Positions 42,601-53,503 of a stretch of DNA of 64,000 bases are shown here, one piece after another. Below the pieces are notes generated by a model. The model worked only from the letters and a program-made list of their open reading frames with translations. It was not told where the DNA came from and did not search any database. The first letter of the stretch is position 1, and each line of letters begins with the position of its first letter. The position numbers and the translations under genes were made by a program. Location: contig NC_084815.1 in the NCBI RefSeq assembly GCF_963583255.1, positions 20,144,807 through 20,208,806 of the forward strand. The letters are read 5' to 3'. The DNA is from Pyrus communis. Lineage: Eukaryota > Streptophyta > Magnoliopsida > Rosales > Rosaceae.

Positions 42601-44465
42601 TGTGTATCCTTAGCTGATTGATTGTATTTGTGTAGAAGCTGCTGACAAACGAAGCTAGCTAGCTCGGGAAAATACTTGTCTCTTTACATGTAATAAGTCA
42701 TTCAGAAATCGATATGTCGGCAAAAAAATTTCTTTTTTGTCATTGTCATGAGATATTGTTGTAAATCATCAGTCAGATTGTGATCTACAGTTACGTTGAA
42801 ATGAATCATTACGTGTAAGGAGTCGATCCGTGTTCGGTCTCTGGTGATGTTTCAGTACTGTGATTGAAGCTTTTGGAGCAGAGTCATGACTTAGACCAAT
42901 AGAAATGATTTTCTTTTTGTGTTGGATCGGAGACATGGGTAGTGCGTGTATGATTTGATGAACAAAAGTTAAGAAGTTGAATCCAAGTGGATGTACAGCA
43001 ACGATGTCTTGTTGCTGCTAAATTACTTGCCCCTTTTTGTTCTGATTCATTTGCCTTTCCATATTATCGACATCAGGGTTCTGAAACTTGACCCTCTTTA
43101 CGTCAGCCCGATCGATCTTTCCCTCTCTTCACTTCACTTGGGTTTCAAATTTCAGTAGTGGTTAACCAAATTTTGATCTGTACATAAAATAAAACAATCT
43201 AGGAGTTAGGGTTTTGTTGCAACTTCATTTTTAGATCAACGGGAGAGGGATTCGATCTTGAAACCCTTCGAACATTATGAAGAGATGTACCATTAAATTA
43301 AACTAAGATTGTTAGTTTGTGATTTTGCTTGTGACTTTAAAAATATCGTCAAGTTATGTGCCCATCTCTTTGCACCTAAATTTGAGTTTTCTTTCTTAAT
43401 TATGGTTTAAAATATCGCTTTGTGGTAGTTAAGTTAAAAAATTATTTTTATAATTTGTGTCATACTATTCCATTTTACTCAAGTCCAGCAGGCTAATTTG
43501 TTGTATATGTTCAGAAACTGCGAAGTCATGATAAAAGGGGATACTTATTCTGTGCTCTGAATTCCATGCAATCTTGCCCAATCTAATGTCATGATGGTTC
43601 AGTCAGTCAAATGCAATTAGCTTAATTAAAATTATTCTCTTTAATTAAGAAAATGATTGATGAACTGAGTAAATTTGTTTGCAGTTGGCCGAGTCAACAA
43701 GCCGGATATGGAAGCTTAAAAAGTCATGCTTCTTGGTATTTATAGAAGCACAAATATTGGATCCAGATTCATATTTATATATGTAATTTTTCTGAAATTA
43801 TCTTGTAGCCTCCAGATAATTATACAACACGTAGTTCATTCGAGTTCCGCAATCAATTCCAATAAATTGATCAGATAGAATTATGCAGAACAAAAAAATT
43901 GTGCTTTAATTAAGCTTCATCCAATTAGGTTTGTGTGACCAGAGTTTTGCTACATTTTTTTCCTCTAGCGTACGCCATCTTCGAGTTACTCGAGGGTGCA
44001 AAGTAGGAGGAGAGAATTGTCCTCATATCAAACTTCAAGTGTGATCCAGTTTGGTTCGTGTAACTAGAATTTTGTATTCTTTCATTTCTACTGTATACCA
44101 TCTTCGGAGTTGCTCGAGAATGCTGAGTAGGAGGTGAGGATTAGTCCTCGTATCAAAAGAAAAGTGTGCTTCCAGTTCCCGGTTGGAATACAAATTAAAC
44201 ATACATAACACATGCATAGGCTGATTCTACTCTAAATTTTACAAATTAAACATAAGACATTCATCACACGAATGAACATAGTTCAAATCTCATCATGTCT
44301 CACTTTCATTATATCCATCAATTTGTAATTATTTTCTTTGTGTTTTCTCCAAAGAAAAATTCCACAAAATCCAATACTCAAAAGTATGATCAGGAAAGAA
44401 AAACACAAAGATCTTCTTCTCTCTGTCTGCCGTCTCTTATCCGCTAACCAAATGGTCCCTTTTTT
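39690..44465. other. 4.8 kb gap, no gene seen
   Basis: No frame, splice pattern or RNA gene was recognised. The small frame at 40567-40806 has serine-rich sequence but no family. A (TG)n run lies at 42582-42607 and a pure A run near 42302-42322. Low coding support throughout. Confidence 0.45.
42575..42607. repeat. (TA)n(TG)n microsatellite
   Basis: A short TA run passes into TG repeats. Confidence 0.9.
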
Positions 44466-44978
44466 TTAAGGCCTAAACCTTTGCCGGCACGACTGGCAAG
44501 TGATCTCCATGCACGTCGAGTCCATCTGAAGCATTGCCTTCTCCTTCATTCTCTCGGCCTTCTCCACTTCCTCTCTCGCTCTCTCCCACATGTGCCGGGC
44601 ACGCGTAAACTCCGACTGAGCCAACTCCATCTCTCTCCTTGCGAGCTCCCTCACTTGCTCCGCGTACGCCTTCTCCGTAGCCGCCAGTCTGATTTGCTCC
44701 GCCGCCTGCCATTTCAAAGACTCCATGCAACTGGCTGCCTTGGGCTTCAAGACATCTAACTCGGAAGTATTTGGATTTGCGAAGACATAACAATCCGAGG
44801 AAGAAGGTTTGGCTGGTCTTACACTGATTGATAATTGTAGGTCAAGCTGGGAATCATTAGGCCCTTCCTGCACTGCTGACTTTGATCGACGATATCTTAT
44901 GGAAGAATCCGACGGCCGAGATGTCATCCAGTGAGGAGAAGGGAGGAGCTGCAACTCCTTTTGATCATCTCCTTCCAT
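44466..44978 (-). CDS. IDD14/15/16-like protein without zinc fingers
   Basis: A single exon of 170 residues from the ATG at 44978, which lies about 95 bases downstream of a TATATA box. Residues 45-49 are LDLQL, an LxLxL (EAR-type) repression motif. Residues about 85-155 form an alanine/glutamate/arginine-rich coiled coil (EQIRLAATEKAYAEQVRELA, RREMELAQSEF). The end ITCQSCRQRF has a CxxC pair. The C-terminal part matches the ends of the INDETERMINATE DOMAIN proteins IDD14, IDD15/SGR5 and IDD16, but the four C2H2/C2HC fingers that bind DNA are absent. It could dimerise with IDD proteins and act as a short regulator; that is inference. No sign of truncation: it has its own start, TATA and stop. 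The upstream part of the frame before 44978 lacks an ATG. Confidence 0.82.
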   Translation of the reverse strand: MEGDDQKELQLLPSPHWMTSRPSDSSIRYRRSKSAVQEGPNDSQLDLQLSISVRPAKPSSSDCYVFANPNTSELDVLKPKAASCMESLKWQAAEQIRLAATEKAYAEQVRELARREMELAQSEFTRARHMWERAREEVEKAERMKEKAMLQMDSTCMEITCQSCRQRFRP

Positions 44979-45069
44979 TGGAAATAAAAGGAAGCAAATG
45001 AAGGGTTTTTTAGTACAGATACGACTGATGCAAAAACAGTTTGTGTGGGATGCCAAAAGTTGCGTGCCC

Positions 45070-45077
45070 TATATATA
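45070..45077 (-). promoter_or_regulatory. TATA box of the IDD-like gene
   Basis: TATATATA about 92 bases upstream of the start codon on the minus strand. Supports the gene having its own promoter. Confidence 0.6.
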
Positions 45078-45321
45078 CACACATACACACACAAAACTAA
45101 AGCAAGCCCAAATTACCATCATGCCCATGTTTAACGTTAATTTCTGGATTAATAGGGATAATGGAACTCAGAAAGGTAAGGCTAGAAAGTTAAAAGAAAA
45201 ACCTAATCAAGGGATGGTAGTCCAAGAAATTAATCAATCTATTGTAAAAAACAGTCTCACATTATATTATTTCAATATTAAGCATTCAAGGGAGATTAAT
45301 TAATCAATCAGAATGCATAAT

Positions 45322-45436
45322 TTTCTTTTGTCAAATGATAAATTTGTTAGATTAGGGAGCCGACAAAATTTGAACCCACATCGTGATGCAAATACAGCAC
45401 TCTTCTCCACCATTGTGGTAGAAAGTCACTTACAAA
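45322..45436 (-). mobile_element. SINE, family 3, second copy
   Basis: The minus-strand sequence 'CTTTCTACCACAATGGTGGA', 'GTGGGTTCAAATTTTGTCGG' and 'CCCTAATCTAAC' matches the copy at 34348-34478. The flanks CATAATT match at only 7 bases, so the exact ends are less sure. Confidence 0.65.
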
Positions 45437-46184
45437 CAAGACATAATTAGTGCTAGTGAAGATTGAGGATATTTGACATACAATTATTTGAAAAATATTT
45501 TCTAATCAAACTGTCTCACATGCAATATTTTAAAATTGTCTGCAACATATATATAACATTGACATATAGTTCGATAAATGTTTTTTTTGTTCAAACAATC
45601 TTACATATCCATTAAATGCCTTATGGTCAACAAATCTCACACGTTTGATCCTTTTGTTTGACCAATCAATATTTGATCAGAGAACGTTATTCTGCATAAA
45701 TTTATGCAATAACGATCATTTACGTTCTTCTGTATTTTTTTTATTTGAACAAACGAGTGAGTATGACAAGTTTCATAATGAGTAAATAATAGTGTGGTTT
45801 AAATTCGTTTTTCATGAGAATTAAAAATAAAATTTCATACTTATAAATGAAGAGAAATACCATTACACTGTATTATTAAATAACATTTACGTTCCCATTT
45901 AAGAGCAACGAGAATCCCAGTGTCCGTTACAGAAGAGCCAAACCCTAAGGAAAAATAACGGATCACGTAATTGGGTTATGATTTGCCTTTTTTCCCTTCT
46001 ATCTTCTGTCTTCTCATTATTTAATCTCTTTGACCCTTTTATTTTTATTTTTTATGGGAGATGACCGAGGAGGATGAAAGGGCGCGTAATAATTACGGTC
46101 GCACGTGCGGTTTGGTTTATTGGACGTAGATTCATAGGCTTTATTGGTAGGCCTATGGTTGTCGGCCCACTTGTACATAAAGAG
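45437..46184. other. No gene seen
   Basis: AT-rich spacer. No repeat ends or frames could be assigned. Confidence 0.4.
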
Positions 46185-46384
46185 GGGAAATGATTATCTT
46201 CACATCTTTTCTACTAAATCCTCCTAATCAATTAATTTGGATCTTTAAAATTTTATCAAACAATTAAAATTATTATAACTTTTAAAGAAATTCTCTATTT
46301 TTAATCGTTTAATCAAATTTTAAGAACTCAAATTAATTGATTAAAAGGATTTGATAGAAGAAATCTGGACAGAATCATTTTCCT
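46185..46384 (-). repeat. GGATCC foldback family, diverged copy 5
   Basis: The ends GGGAAATGATTATCTTCACA and the complement of the right end (GGAAAATGATTCTGTCCAGA) are inverted. The core has 'TTATAACTTTTAAAGAAATT', the family core in reverse orientation. The GGATCC sites have been lost. Confidence 0.6.
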
Positions 46385-46979
46385 AGAAAAAGCGACCCAC
46401 TTTTATATCTCAACCACTCCACGCTTCGGGCAGATTGGCACATGAGGCTGAGGCTGAGGATCATGATTGGGTGTCTGATCCTGCCACTTGGGCGGTTGGA
46501 AAAAATTTCATTCTGAATGAAATACAGGTGGTAAATCACGTGTTTTTATATAAATGATGAAATATTATATTTTTTAAGTTATTAACATTTTAATACATAT
46601 ATATCATTATTTATATAGTAATACGTAATATATCATTCTGTATTCCGATCACATCAAAAAATTTCTTATTGGATCAGACGGGTCCCTCCAAAGAGACCTC
46701 TCTTCATCAAACATCATGTGATTGGGAGGTTGACCATAGAAACGTTGGCCATTCAGTTGAACCCATTACTTTTCTCTATTTCTGTGGATTTGAGGTGTGT
46801 TCTTTATTTCTTGATGATTTAGATAAGGTGCTGATAATAATGTCGATAATATGTCAAGAACAAAACGTTAGATACATGATCATTGAATAAAATTTGTCAT
46901 TTAGTAAAAGACGAACATCTTGCAAATAAAATTTCTTTAACTTATTGCCTGCTATGATTTTTGAGTTATTTTTTGTAAT
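46385..46979. other. No gene seen
   Basis: The small frame at 46669-46890 is not like a known protein. No repeat was assigned. Confidence 0.4.
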
Positions 46980-47210
46980 ATTATGACACGTTTACTTACT
47001 AGAAAGTTGAAACAAGAGAAGTTGTGAATCAAAAAGGGGAAGAAGAAATGCATGCTATCAGAAAAGGCTGCTACAAAACAAGGGTGAAAATTTTTTCAAT
47101 ATTATGACATGTTTACTTACTAGAAAGTTGAAACGAGAGAAGTTGCGAATCAAAAAGGGGAAGAAGAAATGCATGTTATCAGAAAAGGCTGCTGCAAAAC
47201 AAGGGTGAAA
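46980..47210. repeat. 121-bp tandem duplication beside the tRNA
   Basis: Two units start at 46980 and 47101. They differ at about five places, and each difference is a transition. The second unit ends 17 bases from the tRNA 3' end. Confidence 0.92.
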
Positions 47211-47216
47211 AAAAAG

Positions 47217-47226
47217 CAAAAAGGAA
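47217..47226 (-). terminator. Pol III terminator of the tRNA
   Basis: On the tRNA strand TTCCTTTTTG directly follows the gene. Runs of T end Pol III transcription. Confidence 0.65.
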
Positions 47227-47234
47227 TGTTGACA

Positions 47235-47267
<33 letters not shown>

Positions 47268-47307
47268 ACCTTAATCTGGCGCCTTAGACCAACTCGGCCA
47301 TATCAAC
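47227..47307 (-). tRNA. tRNA-Leu, anticodon AAG
   Basis: The 81-base cloverleaf on the minus strand has acceptor arms GTTGATA and TGTCAAC with discriminator A, a D arm with GGCCGAGTTGGTCTAAGGC, and an anticodon stem CCAGA/TCTGG with loop TTAAGGT (anticodon AAG). A long variable arm (TCCGAAAGGGC region) and a T arm GTGGGTTCAAATCCCAC follow. The long variable arm is right for leucine. It has no intron. A CTTTTTG run soon after the 3' end fits a Pol III terminator. Confidence 0.95.
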
Positions 47308-47831
47308 TTCGATGCTCTGATTAGCGAAAGATATCAATATGTACATGCCAAGAAACAGATGTACCACTTGCACGACCTTGGAGAACATGCATGTCAAGGT
47401 ATAGAAATGGAAGATCAAAAGGTTTTTCGATTTTGGTCATGGACATTACAAGTCCCACCGATAGCTTAGGTTGTTGGTATCCATTTGTCTCTGAGATGCT
47501 GCCATCAAAATCGAGTGGAAAGCTTGCTTTAAAGGCGAAAGTTGTAGGTTTTGGGGTGGACAAGGTGCATGTGAAAGTTTGGGAGTTGGGGAAGGCTTTT
47601 CTAAGGGTATGTGCCCCTAATCTATACTTATCATCCTTTTGGATCTGTCCAAATTATCCCACCTCATTTGGGGTAGTGATGGAGGTCACTCAAACTTTAG
47701 GACAACGATTAATTTATCATGGCCTCCAACTAAGACCTTCATCAAGTTTTGTTCATTGGGGTGCCCACCCCACCCCAATTCCTACACCTCTATCATGTAT
47801 TTCAACCCTAAAGTACTCCTAGGGAGATAGT
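47308..47831. other. Open frames without a known family
   Basis: Plus frames at 47391-47822 and a minus frame at 47321-47563 (with SFPLDFDGSISE-like sequence) are open but not recognised. They may be remnants of an old gene fragment next to the LTR. Confidence 0.3.
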
Positions 47832-48369
47832 TGTGGAGCCAAAAATAATCACAAAACGACACGTGGATTTTTGGATATAAGATGACAAAAATACCCTTGA
47901 GGCATACCAAGTCAAAAGTGTCCAATATAGGTAAACAATTCAAAACTTATTTCATCCATCCTCATCAAATCCTCTCCACAAGGTAACCCCGAAAACACTC
48001 ATTTTAAATTATGTTAATTGGCTAATTAATGGATTTATTACCTAATTAATCTATTAATGGCCAATTAAATCACCAATTATACCCAAAAAGTACACAAAGG
48101 CCGGTCACCTTCTCTCCCAAGGGGACGGGCCATGCACTATATATTCAACCTCATTTCCTCTAAAAACCTAGGTCTTCACTCTTGCTAAAATTCTCCAAAA
48201 TTCTCAAACACATTTCTCTCAAAATTCTAACTTTGGCATTGGTGATTCTTCTGCCAAAGCCCCCCCATTCATCGTGGGTGTGTGAGGCTTTTGGCCTTGA
48301 CCTAAGGTGTTATTTGTTTTGTAGGTGCAATTTTGTCCAAGATCAAGAAGGAAGAAATTTGCATCCACA
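47832..48369 (+). repeat. 5' LTR of the gypsy fragment
   Basis: It begins TGTGGAGCCAAAAATAATCA and ends AATTTGCATCCACA, so the ends TGTGGA/TCCACA are perfect inverted hexamers. A CTATATATTC TATA-like site at 48136 fits its promoter. Confidence 0.8.
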
Positions 48370-48370
48370 A

Positions 48371-48389
48371 ATTGGTGCTTTCGTTGAGA
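48371..48389 (+). other. Primer-binding-site region
   Basis: TTGGTGCTTTCGTTGAGAG follows the LTR by one or two bases, as in many plant gypsy elements. The priming tRNA is not identified with certainty. Confidence 0.55.
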
Positions 48390-48531
48390 GAAGAGTCACA
48401 CACTCGTAGAAAACTCTCGCATCAAAAGGTTTTTCTATTTTCTTGTCCATTTGTAGATTTTTCGTACGTTCTTATTATTAGAGTTTTTTTATTTGCAAAG
48501 ATTTTTTGATAAAACGTAAAAGAGAAATACA

Positions 48532-50126
48532 ATGGCTAGAAATTTAGAAAATTCCACAAGTGAAAATTCCAATACTCAAGAAATGGGACCTTGGCGATCC
48601 ACGAGGCTAAATGTGATCATAGGAGCGGCACCAGCGTTATGGGGCTCCACCATGGCAACCACCGTGGTGGCCACCACTACTCGCGGTGGGGTCCATGACA
48701 CCATTACCACAGCCCGAGCCGTGCCATCCAAGCTTGCACGGGCCCAAGCCCAAGCCGTGCCATCCAAAGCCCACGGCACCAAAGCCACGACCCAAGCCTC
48801 GCACCTGCGTGCATCACGCGCTAAGCAACCTGCTTCCGCAGCCCTGCCTACTCCCGAAGCTCTGCCTGCTCTCATGGTTTCCTAAGCAGCCCAAGTTGGC
48901 TCGAGAATATCTCAACCATCCGGACCAACCATCGAGCCAAGGGCATTTTCACCATATTTCTCCGCGGATTTGACATTTCCCAACTCAAATCTTGCGCTCG
49001 GAGTCTACTACCTTTCCACTACTTAAGGAAGCGTTTTTTTTCCAAACTCTTCCAATCCAAATGGCGAACAACACTTGTCTTGACAAGTCATAGAGTTGAC
49101 GAGTGCCCTTGCACAACAGACGACCTTGGTGAATCAACTTTTGCAATGTACCGAGATCCAACGTACCCTTGATTAGTTGTCCCGAAGTAGGACAAGGGTA
49201 GACGAGCCTTTCTAGTAGCGTCCCAACAAACAGCCACTTGACCAACCACGAGCCGAGCGTTCGGGTAGTGTACATTCTCGGTTAGGCCCCCGAGATAGCG
49301 TATACTTTCGTCTTAGCGCGCGGATAAGCGTGCACTCTCGACTAGGCCCAAGGGCAAGTATACATTTACGGTTGGGGCCACGTTCCGATGATCAACATAA
49401 GTAGCCTTCTAGGCAAAGCATTCATTTTTGGCTAGGCCCGCAAGGAGTATCATCCACATCACATCGGAGCAGGCAACATGACAGATGGAGAGAGCGGTCA
49501 CTCAATTTGGCTCAAGTTCAACTGGTAGTCTGCAAAGAATTCCCTCGCCTGCTAGGAGAGGACCACATGCCCTGCTACCGCGACGTAGACGAGTCGAAAA
49601 CATAGAAGAGCAGCATAGACCAGCCGGTTAAGACCAGAGGCAGCTGAGAGCTTCGCTACCCCAACAAAGGCAAATCCAATAAGAGGTAGAGATACTCCTT
49701 AACGAACAATAGCGTGATTTCCAACGCAACAAAGTGGCCGATGAAGCATTACGGCGGGATATGACCAATATAAGCAAGTCACCCTTCATAGACGGGATTG
49801 AGCAAGCAAAGCCTTCACGTAAGTTTAGCATGCCACACTTTACATCTTTCAAAGGAGATGGAGATCCGGAGAAGCACTTGAAGCACTACCGAAGCACGAT
49901 GGTCCTTTATTGGAGCAACGATGCCCTTATGCGCAAAATCTTCACCATCACTTTACAAGGCGAGGGGCAAAATTGGTTTCACACCTTGCCACCACGATCC
50001 ATCGGGAGTTTTGATGATCTTTCCTTGGTTTCACCAAAGAAGACTCACCCTACCACTCGATCAAGAAAAATGCGAAGATCGTCGGATGCGAACATCTCCA
50101 TCTCCTTTATAAAAGTAGAACCTTGA
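48532..50126 (+). pseudogene. Broken gypsy gag
   Basis: An ATG frame from 48532 (MARNLENSTSENSNTQEM) is closed at 48885. The conserved gag core reappears in another frame at about 49734-50020: KFSMPHFTSFKGDGDPEKHL, LQGEGQNWFHTLPP and SFDDLSL. These are the capsid-like blocks of plant gypsy gag. Stop codons and frameshifts separate the parts. Nothing of protease, reverse transcriptase or integrase follows. Confidence 0.82.
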
Positions 50127-50203
50127 TGAGTACCCTATGTGACCTGGAGGTCCGGGACATGCATACAAAGAAACCCAAGTCACTTTGCAATCTCAACCAA
50201 ATC

Positions 50204-50205
50204 AC

Positions 50206-50239
<34 letters not shown>

Positions 50240-50240
50240 G
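50204..50240. repeat. (GA)n microsatellite
   Basis: About 36 bases of near-pure GA. It marks the place where the gypsy sequence stops. Confidence 0.92.
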
Positions 50241-52298
50241 AAAATTAACAAATCCCCAACACTATAATTAAAACTCTTTCAAAGGAAACTTAATTGGAAT
50301 AGTCTGGATTAATATTAGTCTAATTTTTTTTAAATACTTGGTGCCTCAGATTTGTAATTTATTGGGCGCCATTACTTACCGCTCTAGATTTGGGAAGGAA
50401 TCCATTCCAGCATACCTACCAAAAACTGTTTCACTCAATAAAAAAGATTAGGTAACCCAAATGTTGTTCAAATGCATATATAAGTTTATAACTTACAAAA
50501 AAAAAACATTATAACAATAAAAAAAGTGCTGATACATTTCCTACAAGACACTTAAAGGTGGGCATATTAACACTTATTTAAGTTATTAAATCACTTAACC
50601 TGTATATATTTGTCACTGCACTTAGAAATATAGGTGGTAATCTAACGAATAGCATGATCGACTTGCAAAGGACATAAATGGATTCACAAAAGTTATTTGC
50701 TGCCCAGGCTATTTGGATCTTTGGACCATTTTTTCCATATTAGTGTACCTAACCGTACACGAAGAGACCATTCCTTAAAAAATAATGAAACCTAAAATAC
50801 TCAATCCCATTTAAAAAGCAAAGCACATAGACTTTAGCGAAACAAGAACTTCAACGAAAATTTCAAACAAAAGTCCGTCGCAACAAAGAGAATACAGCAC
50901 GCACCTAATTCCTCATATGAGCTAATAAAAGGGTTAGAAGTCAAGCAACCAAGTACCAACCTGTAATTGAAAATTAAAATTAAAAAAATGAATTAACCAA
51001 ACATTCAGAAAGATCCAAATGTAGAAGCCCAAAACACATAAAAAAGAAAAAAATATATTGAAGTGTATTACAAACTATGGATTAGATAGTGAACCCAAAA
51101 ACCAAATATAACCAATAAGCACAAGTTCCATCATTAGTAAAAACCGATCGATTCATTGATTTTCGTATGAGTGATACAAGTATTGGTATACACAAGCAAC
51201 ATGAGGAGATAAGCCTCCAGGAGGTGTAGGATTACAAAGCAGAGCAACTAAAAGATAAACATTACAATTGAGAGCATTAATATGTAATATCCAATAAACA
51301 GTAGCTTATGTTTTTAATTTTTAAAACTACTCGAGTACAGAGCACTCACTGCTCTGGATTCAAAGAGAATCTCACATAATAAAATCGCTTCTCCATAACA
51401 CATAAATGATAGCTCTTGGAATTGATTGTAGAGTATAAAGTGGTAGCTTAAACAATTATGTATGGTTCAATTTCATAGCATCTACAAAGCCCAAAAATAC
51501 TAAAACTTCTTTTCTTATTAATTTGTATAGGCAACAAGCCAGAAAGATTTACCTTTAAACAACCAGAAATACAGAAGCATTCCAGAAAAATAATTTCATC
51601 CTACAAATTCACAACAAAAAGAAAAATATTGAAAAATAAAAAGCAAATAGAAAACTAATTAAAAAAATCCTCCATATGTACTAATAAATCAAGTTAAAAA
51701 ATCCCCAATCACAGAATAATAAAGCCAGGCACAAATACATATAGATTTAGAAAAAAAAATCAAACCCAAATTTACCCAAATTGGAGGTTGTGGAGTGCGA
51801 ATGTGCAGGTAGAGGGGCTACTGGAGGAAAGTACCTGTAAATTCAAAACCAAATTTATATAAAAATAAAATAAAAATTTGGAAAAAAAAAAATCAACCTT
51901 AGAACATTAGGAGAAAAACGGCGGTCTCATGTGTCTGGGAGTGGAAGATTTAGGTGTCGATATGAGTTTTGGCGGAATGGATCTCCTGGGTTCTTGAATT
52001 TTCGGTGGTGGACAGCAAGTGACATGGAGATGAGCCCATGGACCGCGACAAAGCGATGGAGAGAGGGGTTTGTTTTCTGGGTAAATAAATGTGGGTATGA
52101 CATGCCTGTTGGGTCACGATGGTGTGAAAGAAACGAGCAATCTGAAAGGCAGAGAGAAAGAAAGGGGAAAGTGAAGTGGGATGGTCTAGAATTTCACTTG
52201 TTTGATATTTCATTCTAGCGCTATAATTTCCCACTGTCCATTTTTTGTTAGGTGTGGAGTGGGAAAGCTTGGGCGCGAAGTTTGAAATCATTATTTAC
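50241..52298. other. No gene seen; possible non-coding cargo
   Basis: Mostly AT-rich. From 51900 to 52220 GC content rises and both strands stay open. The minus strand looks like a CT-rich 5'UTR with a first exon and splice-like signals. It is not recognised and may be internal sequence of the CACTA-like element that ends at 52600. Confidence 0.35.
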
Positions 52299-52600
52299 AA
52301 TGTATGATTCGTGCCATAAAAGGTAGGGACCTAAATATATATAAAATTCACTTTACGACATAACGCGATGCCTTAAAAGAGAAGGAAAGTACGTCGTGTA
52401 AATTGTTAAATACGACACACAATGTTTACGCCGTAAATATTTTTATTTAATGACTTGCACAAAAGTGATGCCATGAATGATAGATTATGTGCAAGTATTA
52501 CGACATGAACTTTACGAATGTTGTGAATAATATCATTTAAGGCATGCTAGTACTGTACGCCATAAATTTCAAGTCGTAAAACACCCAAACTGTTGTAGTG
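52299..52600. mobile_element. One end of a CACTA-like element
   Basis: The complement of the right end starts CACTACAACAGTTTGGGTG, the CACTACAA end of plant CACTA (En/Spm) elements. The 300 bases inside repeat 'TTACGACAT', 'CGTCGTGTAAA', 'TACGACACAC', 'GTCGTAAAAC' on both strands, as expected of CACTA subterminal repeats. The other end was not confirmed. A weak candidate is CACTATAATT at 50258, with the CAA flank matching. Confidence 0.65.
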
Positions 52601-53500
52601 CAACGTCAAACGAAAACGTACTAACCCTGAATTAAAATGTACCCAATTATAAACTATATTAAAATGAATATTCATCTTTTTGGAAATGTTTAAAAATATG
52701 TTTGATTCATACACAATGCTCTAGATAGTCTTGTTTTTTGGTAGATAAGTCTCTGGAACAACTTTTAGTTGATTGGAGATAAATCTTTATTATTGTAGAT
52801 AATGCTAAATAAAAAGAATAAATCATATAATTTTGAATTAACAAAAAGGCTATTGTCCGTTGATTAATGACTCTTTATATAAAAAAAAATTTAATTAATT
52901 AACGTAATTTAAACTTTTACATTGTTAACGACTCTTTCTATAAAAAAAAAAAATTAATTAAAGTAATTCCTTATTATTAGGACAAAAAGTAATAAAACTT
53001 ATGTTTTGAAAACAAACGTAGCAAAAATTCAAATGTACCAAGTAATTAAATATACCATTATAATTAAACGTACCTAACAACGAGTTTTGTTGCATTCTAT
53101 TTAATTTACTAAAATACATATTTAATAAAAAATAAAAAAATCTTAAATCATCATAATAAGAGATACATAAAAATAGGAAGAAAAAGAAAAAGAAATGCTA
53201 ACATGAATAGACTTCTAATGAAATAAAATGAGAAAAAATTAAAATACCAAAATTGTAGGGAAAATATTTAATCAAATTTACCAAAAAAATAGATATTTAG
53301 TTTATGACATTTAAAAACAAGGGGTTTATATAAAAACATCATTTTTTTATTACTATATTCACCAACCGGTTTTTGCCGCGCGTTTCCGTATCTTCCCCAA
53401 TTCTTCACCTAATTTTCCCGCTATTTCTTCTACCACCATAACTCGAAGCTGGAAATATTCTCGGAAGTGACAGTGAGGCGGAAGTTTCTCCCTTTCCAAT
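52601..53500. other. AT-rich promoter-side DNA
   Basis: No gene is seen. The last 150 bases contain the promoter and 5'UTR of the deaminase gene. Confidence 0.45.
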
Positions 53501-53503
53501 TCA

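Larger units (their letters stand above)
47832..50195 (+). mobile_element. 5' part of a Ty3/gypsy LTR retrotransposon
   Basis: A 538-base LTR (TGTGGA...TCCACA) is followed by a primer-site-like sequence and degenerate gag. The pol genes and 3' LTR are absent. The sequence stops being element-like before the GA microsatellite at 50204. The copy is therefore truncated and cannot move. Confidence 0.82.

Noticed and set aside
46980..47210. CRISPR-like direct repeats
   Set aside because: Only two long units with no spacers; a simple tandem duplication in a plant genome.
47391..47822. 143-residue plus frame next to the LTR
   Set aside because: No recognised family and an equally open minus frame; kept only as unexplained open sequence.
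48576..48973. Alternate frames (99 and 95 residues) over gypsy gag
   Set aside because: Shadows of the repetitive Ala/Thr/Pro-rich gag leader.
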